Assembly (NCBI GenBank): GCA_024508355.1
Contig: JAMZEJ010000011.1
Span: forward strand, 81,644-145,643
DNA length: 64,000 nucleotides
Source: Rhizosaccharibacter radicis
GTDB lineage: Bacteria > Pseudomonadota > Alphaproteobacteria > Acetobacterales > Acetobacteraceae
Direction of reading: 5' to 3'
Part shown: in pieces, positions 18,343-27,411 of the stretch
Layout of the letters: the number at the start of each line of letters is the position of its first letter
Numbering within the stretch: the stretch's first letter is position 1
Notes under the pieces: model-generated
Told to the model about the DNA's origin: nothing
The model's database searches: none
Seen by the model: only the letters and a program-made list of their open reading frames with translations
Position numbers and translations under genes: made by a program

Positions 18343-19713
18343 ATGAACATGCTGAACACGCTGTTTGCCGAAGCCCCCACCAGCCTTTCCGGTTCCCTCG
18401 ACACGCTTCTTCCGTCGGTGCTCGCACCCGTGCCGGTGGCGGCGCTCCTCCGGCCCCGATGGACCCGTTTCTCGGCGGCGATGCGTGCATCCCTGTCAGC
18501 CTTCCCGATTGTGCGGTGGCTGATAGTGCTCGTGCCGGTCATCCTCACCGCCGCCTGCGACGGCGGGATGGTGCTTCTCGGCTTTCCGCTGTTGTTGTGG
18601 CGTGCGAATTGGCTCGCGCGGCGCCTGTTCCGCCCGGGTCAACCGTCCCGCCTGCCGTTGTTGGCGGCATGGCTCCTGTTTGCCGTGGGGTGGGTGGCGT
18701 GGTTCGGAGTGGCGACCGATCCGGGGCTGGAGATGGGGCCCGAAACCGGGGGCGGATCGGTTTCCCGGGAGTCCCTGCTCCTCGTCGGCACCGTGCTGGC
18801 GTTGCCCGTGCTGCAGGGGTTGGCGCGCCGCCACGATCGGCGATCCGATGGGGTCGCGGCGGGCGCGGGTTCCATGTCCCCCGCGGCGGGCTGCCTGTTC
18901 GCCGAGCGGTTGCTGATGCTCGGCCAGTCCGGCGCGCGCGCGCGGCGCGATCTCGGGCCCGTGGTGGCGCGCATCGCGCTGGCGGCGGGACTCGGGCGTG
19001 ACCAGGCCGAGGATCTGGCGGCGGTGACGCCACTTCGCGATGTCGGATATCTGGGCTTGCCCTCCGCCGGAAGCGAGAGCCCCGCCGCCGTCGACATCCA
19101 GCACACCCGGCTCGGGTTCCGCATGCTCCACGGTACGGGCGTGCCGCTGCTCGAGCTCGCAGCCGAGCTGAGCCAGGGGCACCACGAGCGATGGGACGGC
19201 AACGGCTTTCCGCGCAATCTGCGCGGAGACTCGATCCCCCTGTCCTGCCGCGTGCTGGCGATCGCGGAATCCGCCGCCCGATGCATCGACTGCGACGATC
19301 ATCGTTCGCGGATGACCGGGGATGTCTGCCTGGCTGGGCGCATAGAACGACATCTGCGTCTGGAAGCCGGACGCAGCCTCGATCCGGTCCTGGTGGAGCA
19401 CGTGCTGTTCGATCTGCCCGCCATCCTGGGCAACGAGCTTCTGGCGCTGTCGGCGCGGATGAGCCGGATCGACGGGATCGCGGCGGGGGATCGAGCCCAC
19501 ACGCCTTCCGGTACGGCGCATGGCAAGGCCGACGATGCCGCGGCGAGCGACAAGGCGGTCGCCGTGCTGATGCGCGACCGGCTTCGGGTCCGCATCGCGC
19601 TGTCCGCTCCGGCTCCCATGGCCCCGCGGGCGGCCGGTGCCCGGGTCCCGGCGCTCGTATGGCGATCGGGCGTGGCGGCGGTCCTGGGCGTGCCGCGCCT
19701 CTTGCGCTTCTGA
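18343..19713 (+). CDS. Membrane protein with degenerate HD-GYP-like domain
   Basis: The 456-residue product has about four membrane segments (near 52-70, 74-88, 103-123, 144-160) and then a cytoplasmic domain. That domain resembles HD-GYP phosphodiesterases, which hydrolyse cyclic di-GMP. The usual LLHDIGKIGIP is here PLRDVGYLGLP (residues 230-240), so the metal-binding His is Arg. The HHERWDGxGYP signature is HHERWDGNGFP (280-290). The following segment SCRVLAIAESAARCIDC matches the family's post-GYP helix. I infer a catalytically impaired c-di-GMP sensor or scaffold. The ATG at 18343 is the last one before the hydrophobic region; the frame stays open upstream to 18232. The last ~100 residues are low complexity. 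Confidence 0.7.
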   Translation: MNMLNTLFAEAPTSLSGSLDTLLPSVLAPVPVAALLRPRWTRFSAAMRASLSAFPIVRWLIVLVPVILTAACDGGMVLLGFPLLLWRANWLARRLFRPGQPSRLPLLAAWLLFAVGWVAWFGVATDPGLEMGPETGGGSVSRESLLLVGTVLALPVLQGLARRHDRRSDGVAAGAGSMSPAAGCLFAERLLMLGQSGARARRDLGPVVARIALAAGLGRDQAEDLAAVTPLRDVGYLGLPSAGSESPAAVDIQHTRLGFRMLHGTGVPLLELAAELSQGHHERWDGNGFPRNLRGDSIPLSCRVLAIAESAARCIDCDDHRSRMTGDVCLAGRIERHLRLEAGRSLDPVLVEHVLFDLPAILGNELLALSARMSRIDGIAAGDRAHTPSGTAHGKADDAAASDKAVAVLMRDRLRVRIALSAPAPMAPRAAGARVPALVWRSGVAAVLGVPRLLRF

Positions 19714-19852
19714 GCCGCCCGGACCAGTTGCTTGATCCCGGCCGGCGATCGGCCGGGCGCATGGTGGTCCGAGCCGGACGCCATCGTCGTCGATCGGCGC
19801 GAAGCCGCGTGGCGGGCAGGGATCCCCGCCCGCCCATCCGACAGGAACCGGA

Positions 19853-21982
19853 GTGCAGGACCAACCGCCCGGACCACCAGCGCGCGAGCCTTTCCCGCCG
19901 ACGGATCGCCCGGCGCACGGCGCGCCGGACCCTTCATCGCCCGCATCTTCGGGGGGCGCTGCGCGACCTGCCCCGGGCGGGTTGAACGACGCTCTCGACC
20001 GGGCGGCAGACGATGCCGGGCACCGGGAAACGGGCGCGGCGCGCGGCGCCCTCGATGCGCACGATCGCGGGTCCGCCGATCCCGGCCCTGTGGTGTCCGC
20101 TGGCGCCTTGCCCCAGGCGCGGGTGTTTCCGCCGGACGCCGGCCCGGCCGGTCGGCTATCCCACGATCCTTCCCCGGGCCCCGATCGGCTTGGCGGCAGC
20201 GGTGGCGCGGTGTTCCGGGCGGCGCTGGGTTTCCTGTTCCGTCGCTGGCGCCGTCATCCCTGGCTGGTGGCCCTGGTGGCGGCCGGGATGGGCGTCGCGA
20301 CCCTGACCGAGGTGCTGACGCCCGCGGTGGCGGGCCGGCTGGTGGACGATGTCGGCACCGGGATCGGCGCGCCGGATGCCCGGGCAGCGGCCGGCCGCGA
20401 CGCGCTCTGGATGCTGGGCGCGCTGTCGGGGCTCGGCATCGTCAGCCTTCTGGGTCGGCGCGCGGGCTATCTCGGCATCACGCACCTGACCCTGCGGATC
20501 ATGACCGGCGTGGCGCGCGGCGCCTTCGCCCGCGTGCAGCGCTTCTCGTCCGACTGGCACGCCAACAGCTTCGCCGGCTCCACCGTGCGCCGCATGACCC
20601 GGGGCATGTGGGCGATCGACACGCTGGACGACACCCTGCTGCTGTTGCTGCTGCCCGAGCTGGTGGTGCTGGGGGGCGCCACGCTGATGCTGTTCCTGCG
20701 CTGGCCGGCAATGGGCCTGCTGCTCGGCGCGTCCGCGCTGGTGTTCGGGATCGTGTCGGCGTTGCTGACGCTGAACTACGTGGCGCCGTCCGCGCGGCTG
20801 TCCAACCAGTGGGATACTCGCGTGGGGGCGACGCTGGCCGACGCGGTGAGCTGCAACGCGGTGGTCAAGGCGTTCGGCGCCGAACGGCGCGAGGAAGCCA
20901 GGCTCGACCGGGTGCTGAACCGCTGGGCGGGTCGCACCTCGCGCACCTGGGTCCGTGGCACCGACAGCGCCAACCTGCAGGCGCTGATGCTGCTGGTGCT
21001 GCGCGTCGGCCTGGTGGGGGCGGTGCTGTGGCTGTGGTCGCACGGGCGCGCCAGCCCCGGCGACGTCGCCTATGTGCTGACGCTGGTGTTCCTGGTGCAG
21101 GGCTATCTGCGCGATCTCGGTCAGCAGGTGAGCACCATCCAGCGCTCGGTGAACGAGATGGAGGAGATGGTCGCGATGTTCGCGCAGTCTCCCGACGTGC
21201 CGGACCGGCCGGGCGCCGGGGCCATCCGCATCACCCACGGCGCGGTGACGCTGGAGGACGTCGAGTTCCGCTACCGCGACGGCCGGCCCCTGTTCCGGAA
21301 CCTGTCGCTGTCGATCCCGCCGGGCGGCCGGGTGGCGCTGGTCGGGCCGTCCGGCTCGGGCAAGACCTCGTTCACCAAGCTGTTGCAGCGGCTCTACGAC
21401 GTCGATGGCGGCCGGGTGCTGATCGACGGCCAGGACATCGCGCTGGTGCAGCAGGAATCGCTGCGCGCCCAGATCGCGATCGTGCCGCAGGAGCCGATCC
21501 TGTTCCACCGGTCGCTGGCCGAGAACATCGCCTATGGCCGCCCCGATGCGACCCTTGCCCAGATCCGTGAAGCGGCGCGGCTGGCGAACGCGCAGGATTT
21601 CATCGAGCGGCTCCCCAAGGGCTACAGCACGCTGGTGGGCGAGCGCGGCGTGAAGCTTTCGGGCGGCGAGCGGCAGCGCATCGCGATCGCGCGGGCGTTT
21701 CTGGCCGATGCGCGGCTGCTGATCCTGGACGAGGCGACTTCCTCGCTCGACAGCGAGAGCGAAGGGCTGGTGCAGGATGCGATCGCCCGGCTGATGGAGA
21801 ACCGCACGGTGATCGTGATCGCCCATCGCCTGTCGACGGTGGTGTCGCTGGACCGGATCCTGGTGTTCCAGAGCGGCCGCATCGTGGAGGACGGCCCGCA
21901 CGCGGCGCTGCTGCGCCGGCCGGACGGGTTGTACCGCCGCCTCTTCGAGCACCAGGCGCTGGGGTTGGCGGCGGCGGAATAG
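19853..21982 (+). CDS. ABC transporter, fused membrane and ATPase half-transporter
   Basis: This is a type I ABC exporter half that should act as a dimer in the inner membrane. The GTG at 19853 has an AGGA about 8 nt upstream. Residues 1-115 are a Pro/Ala/Gly-rich extension. Six membrane helices follow (from RRHPWLVALVAAGMGVATL). The ATPase carries Walker A GPSGSGKTS, the Q-loop IVPQEPILF, signature LSGGERQRIAIARA, Walker B LLILDEATSSLDSES and the H-loop IAHRLSTV. Intermediate helices hold the MsbA/multidrug-type sequence VSCNAVVKAFGAERREEAR. The substrate cannot be told. The long N-terminal extension is unusual, and the true start might lie later. Confidence 0.88.
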   Translation: MQDQPPGPPAREPFPPTDRPAHGAPDPSSPASSGGAARPAPGGLNDALDRAADDAGHRETGAARGALDAHDRGSADPGPVVSAGALPQARVFPPDAGPAGRLSHDPSPGPDRLGGSGGAVFRAALGFLFRRWRRHPWLVALVAAGMGVATLTEVLTPAVAGRLVDDVGTGIGAPDARAAAGRDALWMLGALSGLGIVSLLGRRAGYLGITHLTLRIMTGVARGAFARVQRFSSDWHANSFAGSTVRRMTRGMWAIDTLDDTLLLLLLPELVVLGGATLMLFLRWPAMGLLLGASALVFGIVSALLTLNYVAPSARLSNQWDTRVGATLADAVSCNAVVKAFGAERREEARLDRVLNRWAGRTSRTWVRGTDSANLQALMLLVLRVGLVGAVLWLWSHGRASPGDVAYVLTLVFLVQGYLRDLGQQVSTIQRSVNEMEEMVAMFAQSPDVPDRPGAGAIRITHGAVTLEDVEFRYRDGRPLFRNLSLSIPPGGRVALVGPSGSGKTSFTKLLQRLYDVDGGRVLIDGQDIALVQQESLRAQIAIVPQEPILFHRSLAENIAYGRPDATLAQIREAARLANAQDFIERLPKGYSTLVGERGVKLSGGERQRIAIARAFLADARLLILDEATSSLDSESEGLVQDAIARLMENRTVIVIAHRLSTVVSLDRILVFQSGRIVEDGPHAALLRRPDGLYRRLFEHQALGLAAAE

Positions 21983-22081
21983 GGCCGCCCAGGATCATCC
22001 GGCATCGGGATACGGCGGTTCCGGCGATATTACGTTTCGCCGCCCTGGACGGCCGGCCAGCGCCGATCTTCTAATGCGGCA

Positions 22082-22105
22082 GCGGCACCGTTCGAATGGT
22101 GCCGC
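22082..22105. promoter_or_regulatory. 24-bp near-perfect palindrome before the sugar-binding protein gene
   Basis: Arms GCGGCACC (22082-22089) and GGTGCCGC (22098-22105) flank a centre containing the palindrome TTCGAA, with one mismatched pair (G90/T97). It ends 38 bp before the gene start, where an operator for a LacI-type sugar regulator would sit. It could also be the stem of a terminator for the ABC gene, but no T tract follows. Confidence 0.4.
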
Positions 22106-22143
22106 CCCACAAGATCAAGGCCCAAGGCCGTTCGGGGAGTTCC

Positions 22144-23112
22144 ATGTCCATGCGCATCACCAACGGGCGCCGTTTCGCCGCCCTCGCCGTTTCCGCCGCG
22201 CTCGCCGTGACGGCCCAGGGGGCCGCGCACCAGGCCGCCCATGCCGCCGGCATCGACCGCGTCGGCATCACGGTCGGCTCGCTCGGCAATCCGTACTTCG
22301 TCGCGACCGACAAGGGCATCTCGTCCGAAGCCGGCAAGATCACGCCGGATGCGAAGCTCACCTTCGTGTCGTCGGACTACGATCTCAACAAGCAGTTCAC
22401 CCAGATCGACAACTTCATCGCGTCCGGCGCCAAGATCATCATGATCAACGCCGTCGACCCGGTGGCGGTGCTGCCGGCGATCAAGCGCGCGCAGAACGCT
22501 GGCGTCACCGTGGCCGCGTTCGACGTCGCCGCCCAGGGAGCCACCCTCACGGTGATGACCGACAACGTGAAGGCGGGCGCCATCTCCTGCCAGTACATCG
22601 TCGATCACCTGCCCGGCCAGAAGGGCAACGTGGTGATCGTCAACGGCCCGCAGGTGTCGTCCATCCGCGACCGCGTCGCGGGCTGCAAGCAGGTGCTGGC
22701 GCAGCATCCCGGCATCAAGCTGCTCTCGTCCGACCAGAACGCGCAGGCGTCGCGCGACGGTGGCCTCGCGGTGGGGCAGTCCCTGCTGACCCACTTCCCG
22801 AAGATCGACGCCATGTTCGCGATCAACGACCCGACCGCGATCGGCCTCAACCTCGCCGCCAAGCAGCTCCATCGCACCGACTTCATCATCACCTCGGTGG
22901 ACGGCGCGCCCGACATCGTGGCCGAGCTGAAGGACAAGACCAGCCTGGTGAAGGCGTCGGCCGCCCAGGACCCGTCCGGCATGGCGGCGACGGCCTACAG
23001 GCTCGCGGTGGCCGCAGTGGGCGGCAAGAAGCCCGAGCAGGCCGTCACCCTGCTGGCGCCGAAGCTCGTCACCACGGAGAACGTCGACAGCTACAAGGGC
23101 TGGGGCGGCTAG
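22144..23112 (+). CDS. Periplasmic sugar-binding protein (RbsB-like, ABC type)
   Basis: This is a Peripla_BP_4-type substrate-binding protein of a sugar ABC importer, likely exported to the periplasm. The ATG at 22144 follows GGGGAG. A signal peptide ends around AQGAAHQAAHAA (residue ~36). The mature part shows the family pattern VGITVGSLGNPYFVATDKG, IDNFIASGAKIIMINAVDPVAVLPAIKRAQNAGVTVAAFD, GNVVIVNGPQVSSIRDRVAG and INDPTAIGLNLAAKQL. It has 322 residues. No permease or ATPase gene of the sugar type is adjacent, so it is an orphan here. The downstream convergent oxidoreductases suggest a sugar or sugar-acid catabolic setting. Confidence 0.9.
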   Translation: MSMRITNGRRFAALAVSAALAVTAQGAAHQAAHAAGIDRVGITVGSLGNPYFVATDKGISSEAGKITPDAKLTFVSSDYDLNKQFTQIDNFIASGAKIIMINAVDPVAVLPAIKRAQNAGVTVAAFDVAAQGATLTVMTDNVKAGAISCQYIVDHLPGQKGNVVIVNGPQVSSIRDRVAGCKQVLAQHPGIKLLSSDQNAQASRDGGLAVGQSLLTHFPKIDAMFAINDPTAIGLNLAAKQLHRTDFIITSVDGAPDIVAELKDKTSLVKASAAQDPSGMAATAYRLAVAAVGGKKPEQAVTLLAPKLVTTENVDSYKGWGG

Positions 23113-23164
23113 CCTCCAGGGGCGGGGCGGCCCGCCGCTCCGCCCCCTCGGGCGGGAGCCCGTT

Positions 23165-24346
23165 CTAGTCGCGGATGGCCCAGTGTTCCCGCGCGATCCA
23201 GGCTTCCGCCTGATGCGATGCGAGCGCGCCGGCCACGAACTCCATGCCGTCGATGCCGGCCTCGATGCCGGGCAGCAGGGCCGCGATCGGGTCGGGGGCC
23301 CGGTTCTCCTCGCGGGCGGCGATCAGCTCGGCCGCATCCTCGTAGAGCTGGGCGAACGCTTCCAGATAGCCCTCCGGGTGATAGGGCGCGGTGCGCGTGG
23401 TGTAGCCTCGTCCGGTGCCGTCGTCGGCGCCGCCGCGCTCCAGGATGCGCGCCGCCTCGCCGGTCGGCGTCCAGCGCAGCTGGTTCGGCTGTTCCTGGAA
23501 CCATTCCACGCCACCCTCGGTGCCGTAGACGCCGATGCGCACCCCGTTGCCCTTGCCCGGCGCCACCTGTGTCGCCCACAGCATGCCGCGCACCCCGTCC
23601 GGATAGCGCAGCAGCATGTGGACGTTGTCGTCGAGCACGCGGCCCTCGCCGAACGCCGACAGATCCGCGAGCAGCGCCTCCGCCCGCAGACCCGTCACGA
23701 AATGCGCCAAGTGGAAGCCGTGGGTGCCGATGTCGCCGAGGCAGCCGCCGGCACCCGATCGCGTGGGGTCGGTACGCCATCCCGCCTGCCGGTTGTCGGT
23801 CTTCTCCAGCGCGCGGCTCAGCCAGTCCTGGGCGTATTGGATCTGGACGATGCGCAGCCGGCCGAGCCTGCCCTCCTGCACCATGCGTCGCGCCTGCCGC
23901 ACCATCGGATAGCCGGTATAGGTGTGGGTGAGCGCGAACAGCCGGTCGGACGCGCGGGCCGCGGCGGCGATGGCGTCGGCTTCCGCCAGCGTGGCGGCGA
24001 GCGGCTTGTCGCAGATCACGTGGAAGCCGGCCTCCAGCGCCGCGATCGCCGGCCCGGCATGGAGATGGTTGGGGGTGACGATGCTGATCGCGTCCAGCCG
24101 GTCCGCGCCGCGCGACGCTTCGGCGCGGATCATCTCGCGCCAGTCGTCGTAGCAGCGGTCCGGCGCCACGAAGCATTCGCGTCCGGCCTCGGCGTTGCGC
24201 GCGGCGTCGGAAGAGAACGCACCCGCTTCCAGGCTCCACCGGTCGTCGAGCCGGGCGCCGATGCGGTGCACCGGGCCGATCAGCGAGCCGGGACCGCCAC
24301 CGATCATGCCGAGCCGAAGCCGGCGGGAGAAGAACGGGTAGGGCAT
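23165..24346 (-). CDS. Gfo/Idh/MocA family oxidoreductase
   Basis: This is an NAD(P)-dependent sugar or inositol dehydrogenase-type enzyme of 393 residues. The N-terminal Rossmann fold begins LRLGMIGGGPGSLIGPVHR. The catalytic-domain motif CDKPLAATLAEADAI contains the conserved EKP-like Lys (here DKP). The GGCLGDIGTHGFHLAHFV segment holds the Asp and His of the active site. The start is the ATG at 24346 with an upstream AAGGA. It is followed at its 5' side by the D-2-hydroxyacid dehydrogenase, 62 bp away on the same strand, so the two form an operon. The precise sugar is unknown. Confidence 0.9.
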   Translation of the reverse strand: MPYPFFSRRLRLGMIGGGPGSLIGPVHRIGARLDDRWSLEAGAFSSDAARNAEAGRECFVAPDRCYDDWREMIRAEASRGADRLDAISIVTPNHLHAGPAIAALEAGFHVICDKPLAATLAEADAIAAAARASDRLFALTHTYTGYPMVRQARRMVQEGRLGRLRIVQIQYAQDWLSRALEKTDNRQAGWRTDPTRSGAGGCLGDIGTHGFHLAHFVTGLRAEALLADLSAFGEGRVLDDNVHMLLRYPDGVRGMLWATQVAPGKGNGVRIGVYGTEGGVEWFQEQPNQLRWTPTGEAARILERGGADDGTGRGYTTRTAPYHPEGYLEAFAQLYEDAAELIAAREENRAPDPIAALLPGIEAGIDGMEFVAGALASHQAEAWIAREHWAIRD

Positions 24347-24408
24347 GTCGGGACGTTCCTTGTTTATCGTTGCATGGCTCAGGAAGGCGCGGTGGTTCCC
24401 GGCTCCGG

Positions 24409-25443
24409 TCAGCTCCGGCTGATCGGCGCGGAGCGGGCGCGGGCCACCGTTTCCTTCTGCGCGCGTCGGCACACCACCGGCGGCAGGCCCTGCAGCATCA
24501 GCAGCGCGTCCGCGACCGCCTGGTCGCCGATATCGAGCAGCGCCTCCGGCATGGCGCCGGCCCGGTGCGCGGACAGCAGCAGGTTGGGCAGGCGCCGCAG
24601 CGGATCGTCCGCGGCCACCGGCTCCTCCGGAAACACGTCGGTGCCGATCCGCAGATGGCCGGTCTCGGCTTGCTGCAGCATGGCGGGGAAATCCACCACC
24701 GCCGCCCGGCTCATCAACAGGAACACCGAGCCCCGCTGCATCAGCGCGAACTGGTCGGCGCCGAGGAAATGCCGGTTCTCGGTGGACACGCCGGCGAACA
24801 CGAACACCACCCGCGAGCGGCGCAGCAGCGCATCCAGCGGCAGCGGCTCCATCCCTTCCCGGCGGAGCAGGTAGGACGGCAGCCAGGGATCGTGCACCGC
24901 GACGTCGCAGCCGAAGGGCTGGAGCAGGCGATGCAGCGCCCGGCCGAGATCGCCGTAGCCGACGATGCCGACCGGCGCGCCCCGGAGCGAGAAGCATCCC
25001 TCGTTGCCGTCCAGCCCCCAGCGTTCGGCGCCGTCGCGGAAGCGCCGGTCGGCGTCGGTGATGCCGCGTGCGAGATCGATCGCCATGCCCAGCGCGGTTT
25101 CCGCCACCACGGGCGCGAAGGCGCTGCCCGGAGTCAGCACGTGGATGCCGCGCCGGAAGCATTCCTCGTAGTCGATGTTGGGCAGGAAGTTGGTTTCGAC
25201 GTTGATGATGCCCCGCAGCCGCGCGGCCCGGTCCAGCCGCGCGGCGGGCATCGCGCCCTGGCCCAGCATCAGCGTCGCGTCGGGCAACAGCCCGTCGAGC
25301 CGTTCGTCCGGCATCGGTCCCGCGCCGTCGTCATGCACCACGAGCTCCGCCGCGTCCCGGAGTTCGGCCAGACGTTCCGGCCGCAGGATGTCCGCCACCC
25401 GGCGGGGATGGGGATCGAGCACGATGACGGGCTTCGCGGGCAT
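24409..25443 (-). CDS. D-2-hydroxyacid dehydrogenase (NAD-binding)
   Basis: It belongs to the D-isomer-specific 2-hydroxyacid dehydrogenase family, which reduces 2-oxoacids to D-hydroxyacids. The 344-residue product has the nucleotide-binding motif VGIVGYGDLGRALHRLL near residue 155. The catalytic Arg lies in LMSRAAVVD, the Glu in DVFPEEP and the His in LLLSAHRAGAMPE. The substrate-binding N-terminal lobe is complete. It is upstream of the Gfo/Idh/MocA gene on the same strand and divergent from nothing close, so the pair probably processes one sugar-derived compound. The start is the ATG at 25443. Confidence 0.9.
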   Translation of the reverse strand: MPAKPVIVLDPHPRRVADILRPERLAELRDAAELVVHDDGAGPMPDERLDGLLPDATLMLGQGAMPAARLDRAARLRGIINVETNFLPNIDYEECFRRGIHVLTPGSAFAPVVAETALGMAIDLARGITDADRRFRDGAERWGLDGNEGCFSLRGAPVGIVGYGDLGRALHRLLQPFGCDVAVHDPWLPSYLLRREGMEPLPLDALLRRSRVVFVFAGVSTENRHFLGADQFALMQRGSVFLLMSRAAVVDFPAMLQQAETGHLRIGTDVFPEEPVAADDPLRRLPNLLLSAHRAGAMPEALLDIGDQAVADALLMLQGLPPVVCRRAQKETVARARSAPISRS

Positions 25444-25537
25444 GATGGCGGGACGCCTCGTTCTGAACGCTTCCGGTGCGGCCCGATCTTCCGCCGGGAC
25501 ATCGTGATGCTAGGCAAAGAGGCGCCGTTGCGAAACC

Positions 25538-25561
25538 GGGCCCCGGTGCGTTCCGGGGCCC
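25538..25561 (-). terminator. GC-rich hairpin downstream of the GlxA-type regulator
   Basis: Arms GGGCCCCGG (25538-25546) and CCGGGGCCC (25553-25561) pair perfectly around a 6-nt loop. It lies about 80 bp past the regulator's stop on that strand and before the hydroxyacid dehydrogenase. No T tract is present, so it may not terminate by itself. Confidence 0.4.
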
Positions 25562-25643
25562 CACTGGTGGGCTTGGCCGATCCGCCGTGCCGGCGGGTCG
25601 TTCCCGCTGGGCGAGACCCCGTCCGGATGCCTCGCCGGCGGGA

Positions 25644-26681
25644 TCATCCGGACGGCTCCCGGTCCGGCATGGCGTGCCGGCGGCGATAATCGGCGGGCGT
25701 GGTGCCCAGGCGCCGGAGGAAGGCGCGACGCATCGTGTTCACGTCGTTGAAGCCGCAGGCGTTGGCCACGAGCTTGGGCGGTTCTCCCCGTTCCAGCGCC
25801 GTGCGCGCCGCGTCCACCCGGACGGACTCCACCCATGCGGCCGGCGTGACGCCGATCTCCTGGCGGAACAGCCTGGCGAAATGCCGGGGGCTGAGGCCGG
25901 CATGGGCCGCCAGCGCGTCCACGTCGTGCGGCCGGCCCGGATCGGCGGCCACCAGGCGCTGCACCGCCTGCAGGGCCGAACGGCCGGCGGGAAGCGCGTC
26001 GTTCTGCCGGCTGTGCTGCAGCTGGCCGCCGCCCCGCCGGACATACATCACCAGATGCGCCGCCACGGCACGGGCGATCCCGGGACCCAGATCCTCTTCC
26101 ACCAGCGCCAGGGCGAGATCGAGCCCCGCGGTGACGCCCGCCGCGGTACGAAGGCGCCCGTCGCGCACATGGATCGCGTCGATCTCCAGCCGCACTTCCG
26201 GATGGCGCTCCGCCATCACCCCGGCCGCCGCCCAATGGGTGGTGGCGCGCCGTCCATCGAGCAGGCCGGCTTCCGCCAGCAGCAATGCGCCTGTGCACAC
26301 CGAGCCGAAGCGGCGGCACCGGGCGGCCTGGACCCGCAGCCAGTCGAGCGTGGCGGGGGCCGACGGCCGCTGTCCCGCGTCGGGCGCCCCGGCCACCAGC
26401 AGCGTGTCGATCGGCCCGATGGCAGGGTCGCCCGCGACGTGGTCGGGCAACAGCCTGGGGCCGGACGAGCAATGCAGCGGTCCGGCCGCGGTGCCGATCA
26501 GCAGGGGACGGTAGAACGGCAGGCTCGCCGGATCGGCTTCCGCGCGCCGCGCATCCGCTTCCGCGAACACGTCCAGCGGTCCGGCGACGTCGAGCATCTG
26601 CGCCCCGGGCTGCGCCAGCACCACGATGATCCGGGGCGCCGGTGGCCGATGGACGCGCATCTTGTCCGAATTCGTCGTCAT
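25644..26681 (-). CDS. GlxA-type AraC transcriptional regulator (DJ-1/PfpI plus HTH)
   Basis: The 345-residue product joins an N-terminal DJ-1/PfpI-like domain (IIVVLAQPGAQMLDVAGPLDVFAEA, nucleophile-elbow-like GSVCTGALLLAEAG) to a C-terminal AraC DNA-binding domain. The latter shows two helix-turn-helices (LAAHAGLSPRHFARLFRQEIGVTPAAWVE and PPKLVANACGFNDVNTMRRAFLRRLGTTPADYR). The PfpI-type domain here usually senses rather than hydrolyses. The ATG at 26681 is chosen; a shorter start is at 26660. It is divergent from the HD-domain enzyme gene with only 64 bp between, so it probably controls that gene. Confidence 0.9.
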   Translation of the reverse strand: MTTNSDKMRVHRPPAPRIIVVLAQPGAQMLDVAGPLDVFAEADARRAEADPASLPFYRPLLIGTAAGPLHCSSGPRLLPDHVAGDPAIGPIDTLLVAGAPDAGQRPSAPATLDWLRVQAARCRRFGSVCTGALLLAEAGLLDGRRATTHWAAAGVMAERHPEVRLEIDAIHVRDGRLRTAAGVTAGLDLALALVEEDLGPGIARAVAAHLVMYVRRGGGQLQHSRQNDALPAGRSALQAVQRLVAADPGRPHDVDALAAHAGLSPRHFARLFRQEIGVTPAAWVESVRVDAARTALERGEPPKLVANACGFNDVNTMRRAFLRRLGTTPADYRRRHAMPDREPSG

Positions 26682-26745
26682 GAGTCGATTGCTGCCATCG
26701 GCCGGACGATGCAATTTTCGCTGCGCCAACACAAGGACCGATCCC

Positions 26746-27387
26746 ATGAGCCATCCGCACCCCGACATCGCCGTCCCCGACAGCCGCCTGTGCCGGGCGA
26801 TCACCGAGTTCGTCCGCGACGAGGAAACGGAGCTGCTCTTCAACCATTCGAGCCGGGTCTTCGCGTTCGGGGCGCTGGCGGGACAGCGACAGGGCCTGCG
26901 CTTCGATCCGGAGCTGCTTTATGCCGGCGCGATGTTCCACGATCTCGGGCTGATGCCGTCGCATTCCAGCGCGGAGGAGCGCTTCGAGGTCGACGGCGCC
27001 GACGCGGCGCGCCGCTTCCTGCGGTCGCATCTGATCGCCGAGGCCGACATCGACACCGTGTGGACGGCGATCGCGCTGCACACCACGCCCGGCATCCCGA
27101 AGCACATGCATCCCGTCGTGGCGCTGGTGACCGCGGGGGTCGAGATGGACGTGCTGGGCCTGACCTACGACCAGTACAGCGACGCCGAGCGCGAGGCGGT
27201 GGTGGAGCGCTTTCCCCGGACGCCGCATTTCAAGGAGGACATCATCCAGGCGTTTTATGACGGCATCCACCACAAGCCGCACACGACGTTCGGCAACGTC
27301 AAGGCCGACGTGCTGGCCGACAAGGACCCGCATTTCCACCGCGGCAATTTCTGCGGCGTGATCCGCGGCTCGCGCTGGAAGGGCTAG
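26746..27387 (+). CDS. HD-domain protein, cyanamide-hydratase-like
   Basis: The 213-residue product has the HD pattern: NHSSRVFAFGALAG, AGAMFHDLGLMP and TVWTAIALHTTPGIP. The flanking text MHPVVALVTAGVEMDVLGL, FKEDIIQAFYDGIHHKPHTTFGNVKADVLADKDP and RGNFCGVIRGS is that of the HD-type cyanamide hydratase family known from fungi and bacteria. Those enzymes hydrate cyanamide to urea, but many bacterial homologues have no tested substrate. The start is the ATG at 26746 with AAGGA upstream. Its divergent GlxA-type regulator suggests inducible expression. No urease gene is in the window. Confidence 0.8.
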   Translation: MSHPHPDIAVPDSRLCRAITEFVRDEETELLFNHSSRVFAFGALAGQRQGLRFDPELLYAGAMFHDLGLMPSHSSAEERFEVDGADAARRFLRSHLIAEADIDTVWTAIALHTTPGIPKHMHPVVALVTAGVEMDVLGLTYDQYSDAEREAVVERFPRTPHFKEDIIQAFYDGIHHKPHTTFGNVKADVLADKDPHFHRGNFCGVIRGSRWKG

Positions 27388-27411
27388 CGGGAAACCCAGG
27401 AGGCGGCCCGA

